Assembly (NCBI RefSeq): GCF_030264275.1
Contig: NZ_CP127165.1
Span: 1,786,001 to 1,850,000, forward strand
Length of the DNA stretch: 64,000 nt
From: Marivivens sp. LCG002
GTDB taxonomy: Bacteria > Pseudomonadota > Alphaproteobacteria > Rhodobacterales > Rhodobacteraceae
Reading direction: 5' to 3'
The notes below the pieces were generated by a model, which did not search any database, had not been told where the DNA came from, and saw only the letters and a program-made list of their open reading frames with translations. Position 1 is the stretch's first letter; every line of letters starts with the position of its first letter. The position numbers were made by a program, and so were the translations under genes. This document shows, in pieces, positions 61,301 through 64,000 of this stretch.

Positions 61301-61987
61301 CGTTGTGTAATCGGTAGACGTCGTCACATAGAACTTGCTGTCGGCCGTGATCGGTCCAGAAGGCGAGTTCGTTTTTGCGAGCGCAAGATAGTTGTTCAAA
61401 TCAGTAAGAACGCCGGAGCTATCACCAGAGACGTCTTCGCCCGCATCAAGTTGCCTGTTCGAGTTGGCGTCAGAAGAATTGACAGGCGTAAGACTCGCCG
61501 CCGTGTAGCCATTCATTATGACCACAATGTTCAAGCTGCTGAACCCTGAAGTCGGCGAAACTGTTTGGGTGTTTCCGCTGGAATCTTTGTAGCTCAATGC
61601 ACCCGAGGCAGTCGGGTTGAAGTTGAAGGCAACAGTTTTGCCACCCTCTTTGTATTTACCGTCAAGACAGCCTGCGATTTCGGTCACGTAACCGCCCGCA
61701 CGGATACGCAGACGACCGGGAACGTCGTTACCGCCCACACATGTGGTTGGGTCGGTCGTGTTGGCACTATCGTCTTCGTAAATATTCGTGCCCGAGACCT
61801 GGCTAAAGAAGCTGGTCGCGAGGCCAAAACTAGCAAAGGTTTGAACGTTCAAAGCATCAATTGTGTTGTTGCCGTCGTCGTCCCCAAAGAGACCGTCGGC
61901 AAATGGAACAATGAGCTCTTCGGCATGCGATGCAATCGGCGTGACTGCGATCAGCGCGCAAGCGGCAAGTCGGCGCAAAAATTTCAT
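58391..61987 (-). CDS. Large exported beta-barrel protein with DUF11-type and calcium-like repeats
   Basis: 1198 residues. Residues 1-22 are a Sec signal (ALIAVTPIASHAEE). The exported part has DUF11-type bacterial-Ig segments near 325-470 (DNGAAVGDNLTYTITARNIG) and 485-620, and an Asp-rich calcium-binding-like DGDGKNDLL..DRDGDGIPDASD stretch near 650-675. The last 300 residues form the outer-membrane barrel ending in SQLEVKF, similar to that of the 547-aa protein at 1677-3320 (AFCELTSRSTTASCGWG against LICERNYGAGAVTKNCGAG). Likely a large surface adhesin or enzyme carrier; it may be an intramolecular autotransporter-like protein. Confidence 0.85.
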   Translation of the reverse strand: MKFLRRLAACALIAVTPIASHAEELIVPFADGLFGDDDGNNTIDALNVQTFASFGLATSFFSQVSGTNIYEDDSANTTDPTTCVGGNDVPGRLRIRAGGYVTEIAGCLDGKYKEGGKTVAFNFNPTASGALSYKDSSGNTQTVSPTSGFSSLNIVVIMNGYTAASLTPVNSSDANSNRQLDAGEDVSGDSSGVLTDLNNYLALAKTNSPSGPITADSKFYVTTSTDYTTNGVVLTGSATLQSGETISIVFNNQVYTTSNGLTVSAASGAVTWSLNVGQVPAGTYDVNAWIVNSGNWILQDATTNELIVSATAQTVPLITLSKTLPATTDLDNGAAVGDNLTYTITARNIGTVDALTYSISDKLFVSTSSTSVARTGTLTANACTGGTAGNATLEAGETCSWTYSYTLVADDLNYTAIGNIAELAYTDASSNAYVLQSTTSGVTSSGTATTGITTTPVAGSTITNTTSVYPGALTSRSIVVAAPAVKVTKIIDTTTVVAGKTRIDSNRIVDMDGNGGLSKGDRVYYTITAENSSNSILTSVSLADTLKNKAGTTLAFPAGGTPTKIADTGLVSNDTTMAIGDIWTYSAYYEVTEIDILSGGIENIATITATGGGTTFSVESSSSGNTTSGTGNGSVTALTLVPAVLDLDGDGKNDLLESNTADRDGDGIPDASDYDPEGYFYCQEDGRILSGGAISVTGPNGTNSALGNRNGINIVKDGSDGQYQWFVTQPGTYTMELTYPKSGIPSTTHKSSGTVTLASLAALGNPASIGHSEYGSTGYMSNFKDSDATNDAPTAYYTTFIVAANDPYLIGNNIPMQNCSAEKLVEDVKERITDTLVEDFRRTVDMQQASISQVSRGALLRLQEGYEDLPCGDVDELDVSGNADIKNGEGTIDGTISADFNNCVTGERRLTEGDFTIKSTRGIGVETMLNLRRQWERLVSEDEVRGKFLGGYFSNSAIDDGKGLTGSVTGFGLNAGLYGAFTNDNEIFVDYYAAAALGVHTFTLGFASDLGDVDTNGNYIYGALFGGAAVSGTKDMGDYKLTPRLGFDVALARANNVTFDAERLNLTAKGELVIPAYNAAKVYAEAIFSFGDEEAAKEKLKDYWTFDIAPRAFCELTSRSTTASCGWGIYFDATSYRVEEETDLGLRLDYSGSSTGRALSISVREEQTILDGNGTLTHSVGSGEGGSVTVGSQLEVKF

Positions 61988-62351
61988 GGATGACCCTAGG
62001 TTACAAATTATCGCAAATTGCGAACACTAGGAACGGAGCGTTAGTGAGGAACACCTCACGCTTCAAATCTTCTGAAGGCTAACAAATTAGCACTTTCGTA
62101 TATTTCTATAAAGAGATCGTTGCGCGGCTCAAGATGTGGTGACGAATTTGGCCAAAAACCCCAAATGCAATGCACATTTTGTTCCTTTGGCCGTCACTCC
62201 AAAGATCATGATCAAGATTTGGGATGGACAAAGGTCCTGACAGCCCCGCTCTGCTCACTGGGCTTCCGCTGTATTCATTAAGCCGATTGGCGAGATCACA
62301 TGCTCGCCTCAGAGCGAAGATGGAACGCCTGAGTCAGCGCGGTCGCAAAGC
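61988..62351. other. Intergenic stretch with a palindrome
   Basis: 364 bp without a convincing gene. TCGCAAATTGCGA (62011-62023) is a perfect palindrome with a single central base just upstream of the beta-barrel gene start, a candidate operator. Confidence 0.5.
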
Positions 62352-62741
62352 CTATTCGGCCGCTATGCTACCCCGCACAGCCAAAATCTCACCCGTGTTT
62401 TCTTCGATCCAATCGGCAAGGACGCGCACGTGTTGGGCCACGTTTTCGCCCATGGGTGTGAGGCTGTATTCCACATGGGGCGGAACAACTTTAAAGTCTT
62501 CCCGATGGACAAAACCATCGGCCTCCAGCGTCTGGAGCGTTTGCGTCAGCATTCGGTCACTGACACCGCCGATCAGCCGCTTGAGCGCCGTAAAGCGGAT
62601 CGTTTGCCCTTGAAGTGCGATGAGCGTCAACACCGCCCAGCGCCCCGTCACATGCTTCAAGATATCCCGCGAAGGACAATCATGGGCCTGCAGGTTTCCA
62701 ACAAGTTTACCTGAACGGACGGCATCGCTGAGCTTCGGCAT
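62352..62741 (-). CDS. HxlR-family regulator (QorR-like)
   Basis: 129 residues. The winged helix (HVTGRWAVLTLIALQGQTIRFTALKRLIGGVSDRMLTQTLQTLEADGFVHRE split over residues 30-85) and the C-terminal dimer helix (VRVLADWIEENTGEIL) are those of HxlR/QorR proteins. It is divergent from the qorB-type gene and is its likely repressor; a cysteine at about residue 22 (HDCPS) sits where QorR senses redox stress. Confidence 0.88.
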   Translation of the reverse strand: MPKLSDAVRSGKLVGNLQAHDCPSRDILKHVTGRWAVLTLIALQGQTIRFTALKRLIGGVSDRMLTQTLQTLEADGFVHREDFKVVPPHVEYSLTPMGENVAQHVRVLADWIEENTGEILAVRGSIAAE

Positions 62742-62784
62742 GTAGGTCCCTTGAAAAAACTTAATACTAACAAAAATGTATGTT

Positions 62785-62799
62785 CTTACTTTTCGTAAG
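62785..62799. promoter_or_regulatory. Operator candidate between the HxlR and QorB-type genes
   Basis: CTTAC-TTTTC-GTAAG is a short inverted repeat with 5-base arms in the 102-bp gap between the divergent start codons, the position of HxlR operators. Confidence 0.6.
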
Positions 62800-62843
62800 T
62801 AAAGGTCTTAAGTCTGCTTCACAACAAAACAAGGAGAGACTGA

Positions 62844-63689
62844 ATGACACTCGCAATCACCGGAGCCACTGGCCAGCTTGGCCGACTTGTTATCGAGGCC
62901 CTCAAAACAAAAGGCGTATCCGAAGAGATCATCGCCCTTGCCCGCAAAACCGCCAAAGCCGCCGATCTGGGCGTCACCGCACGCAGATTTGACTATGACG
63001 CCGAAGAAACGCTCGCCCCTGCCCTCGCAGGTGTCGACACGCTGCTCCTTATCTCGGGGAGCGACATCGGTCGCCGCGTCGCACAGCATGGCGCTGTCAT
63101 CGAAGCCGCCAAATCGGCTGGCGTGCAGCATATCGTTTACACGAGCCTTCTGAACGCGCCCACGAGCACACTCGGACTTGCCGCCGAGCATGTTGCAACA
63201 GAAGAGCTCTTGGCGGCATCGGGGATTGATTACACTCTGCTGCGCAACGGTTGGTATACAGAGAACTACACGATGGGTCTTGGTGCTGCCGTCGCGCATA
63301 ACGCTTTGATCGGAGCCGCAAAGGACGGCAAAATTTCCTCGGCAGCGCGCAAGGACTATGCCGAAGCTGCCGCCGCCGTTCTTGTCGATCCGGCACTATG
63401 GGGCAAAACCTATGAGCTTTCGGGGGACGAAAGCTATACGCTCTCGGATCTTGCCGCGACGCTTTCCAAGACAGTTGGCAAGGACATCCCCTATGTCGAC
63501 ATGCCAGAGGCTGATTATGCCGCCGCTCTGACGGGGGCGGGTCTTCCGGCCGAACTCGCAGCCTTCCTCGCCCATTGCGATGTCGAGGCCTCCAAGGGTG
63601 CGCTGTTCGCGACGGGTAACGAGCTTTCCACGCTTATCGGTCGCCCGACCACTCCTCTTGCAGAGGTCGTTGCGGCAGCAGTTAGCTAA
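62844..63689 (+). CDS. qorB: NAD(P)H:quinone oxidoreductase, QorB/NmrA-like
   Basis: 281 residues. Rossmann motif ITGATGQLGRLVIEAL at 5-20 binds NADPH; RRVAQHGAVIEAAKSAGVQHIVYTS and the C-terminal EL.DESYTLSDLAATLS pattern match the QOR2 family, which reduces quinones without a tyrosine catalytic triad. It may detoxify quinones under HxlR control. A terminator follows. Confidence 0.85.
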   Translation: MTLAITGATGQLGRLVIEALKTKGVSEEIIALARKTAKAADLGVTARRFDYDAEETLAPALAGVDTLLLISGSDIGRRVAQHGAVIEAAKSAGVQHIVYTSLLNAPTSTLGLAAEHVATEELLAASGIDYTLLRNGWYTENYTMGLGAAVAHNALIGAAKDGKISSAARKDYAEAAAAVLVDPALWGKTYELSGDESYTLSDLAATLSKTVGKDIPYVDMPEADYAAALTGAGLPAELAAFLAHCDVEASKGALFATGNELSTLIGRPTTPLAEVVAAAVS

Positions 63690-63703
63690 ACCAAAGTGGC
63701 TGG

Positions 63704-63732
63704 AGGGCCCTGAAATTCAAAGGGCCCTTTTG
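63704..63732 (+). terminator. Rho-independent terminator after qorB
   Basis: AGGGCCCT (63704-63711) and AGGGCCCT (63721-63728) pair around a 9-base loop followed by TTTTG, 15 bp beyond the qorB stop. Confidence 0.85.
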
Positions 63733-63823
63733 TCAACTACGTGTCGCGAGTGTGCTTGTGAGCATTCGCCCTTGGGTGTTACCTTGGCTACATTCCAATA
63801 GCCTTTGAGCAAAGGATATTCCT

Positions 63824-64000
63824 GTGACACTCTTCAATGGTCTATCCGCTTTCCCCCTCACCCCAACGGACGAAAGCGGACAGCTCCTTCTCGAGCCTTT
63901 GCACAATGCTCTCGAAGGGATCGTTACCGCCAAAGTCGACTCGATTGGGCTCTTGGGGAGCACCGGAGGCTATGCCTATCTGACCGAGCAAGAACGAAAG
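63824..64000 (+). CDS. DapA-family aldolase, N-terminal part (runs off right edge)
   Basis: 59 residues from GTG 63824, with AAAGGA seven bases ahead, open to the end of the window. GLSAFPLTPTDESGQ near the start and SIGLLGSTGGYAYLT match the DapA/N-acetylneuraminate-lyase family (FPLTP and GSTGGY-type loops binding the pyruvate carboxylate). The catalytic lysine lies beyond the edge, so the substrate cannot be read. Confidence 0.85.
   Translation, partial: MTLFNGLSAFPLTPTDESGQLLLEPLHNALEGIVTAKVDSIGLLGSTGGYAYLTEQERK

Noticed and set aside
1-64000. CRISPR array, rRNA or insertion sequence
   Set aside because: No regularly spaced repeat series, rRNA-like sequence or transposase with terminal repeats was seen.

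Overview
The window looks like a chromosomal piece of a marine Rhodobacteraceae (Roseobacter-group) alphaproteobacterium. Pointers are a tricarballylate/tricarboxylate catabolic block with a tripartite tricarboxylate transporter, a Mur-regulated sitABCD manganese importer, a DmdA-like demethylase with an acyl-CoA ligase, a solo LuxR regulator, a ugpBAEC importer, and moderately high GC with GTG/TTG starts and AGGAG-type ribosome sites. No rRNA, tRNA or CRISPR array was recognised.

Layout. 1-3.7 kb: the N-terminal part of an anti-phage-type nuclease protein that runs off the left edge, a membrane-anchored NYN/PIN-like RNase, an outer-membrane beta-barrel with IPT/TIG and fibronectin modules, and a small orphan. 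3.9-10.7 kb: an accessory island with a 57-residue ribbon-helix-helix repressor at a perfect inverted repeat, four proteins I cannot assign and a tyrosine recombinase. 11.1-13.6 kb: a fasciclin/MsrB pair and an Xre-RES toxin-antitoxin pair. 13.7-27.7 kb: gntR-tcuA-tcuB-dehydrogenase, an AbrB-family membrane protein, a D-2-hydroxyacid dehydrogenase, prpF, a fused TctA-TctB, tctC, the tctDE two-component system and an IclR regulator. 27.9-31.9 kb: mur and sitABCD. 31.9-37 kb: an MDR oxidoreductase and a DUF4386 protein divergent from a LysR gene, then an ECF sigma/anti-sigma pair with a DUF4394 protein. 37.3-42.2 kb: DmdA-like gene, crotonase, acyl-CoA ligase, Lrp regulator and a cytochrome c. 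42.3-49.1 kb: solo LuxR, a three-gene operon of exported proteins led by a VWA protein with a triplicated Cys module, a cold-shock gene and two small proteins. 49.3-55.7 kb: ugpBAEC plus an EEP phosphodiesterase under a divergent LacI. 55.9-64 kb: a small membrane protein, AraC, a lipase-like hydrolase, a 1198-residue exported beta-barrel protein, the HxlR/QorB pair and the start of a DapA-family gene.

How the parts work together. In the tricarboxylate block TctC and TctAB import a tricarboxylate under TctDE; TcuA/TcuB oxidise it; PrpF can shift a double bond; an isocitrate-type and a D-2-hydroxyacid dehydrogenase can process products. The same GTATAC-N4-GTATAC element stands in front of gntR and in front of the hydroxyacid-dehydrogenase unit, tying the two halves to one regulator. 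Two binding-protein-first transport operons each carry a strong hairpin between the binding-protein gene and the permease genes. Two beta-barrel proteins near opposite ends of the window share a C-terminal domain but carry different exported modules.

Most interesting for follow-up: the edge defence protein, the 3.9-10.7 kb island, the linked GntR operators, the catalytic-glutamate-less crotonase beside a DmdA-like gene, the triplicated-module VWA operon and the EEP enzyme fused by operon to ugpBAEC.
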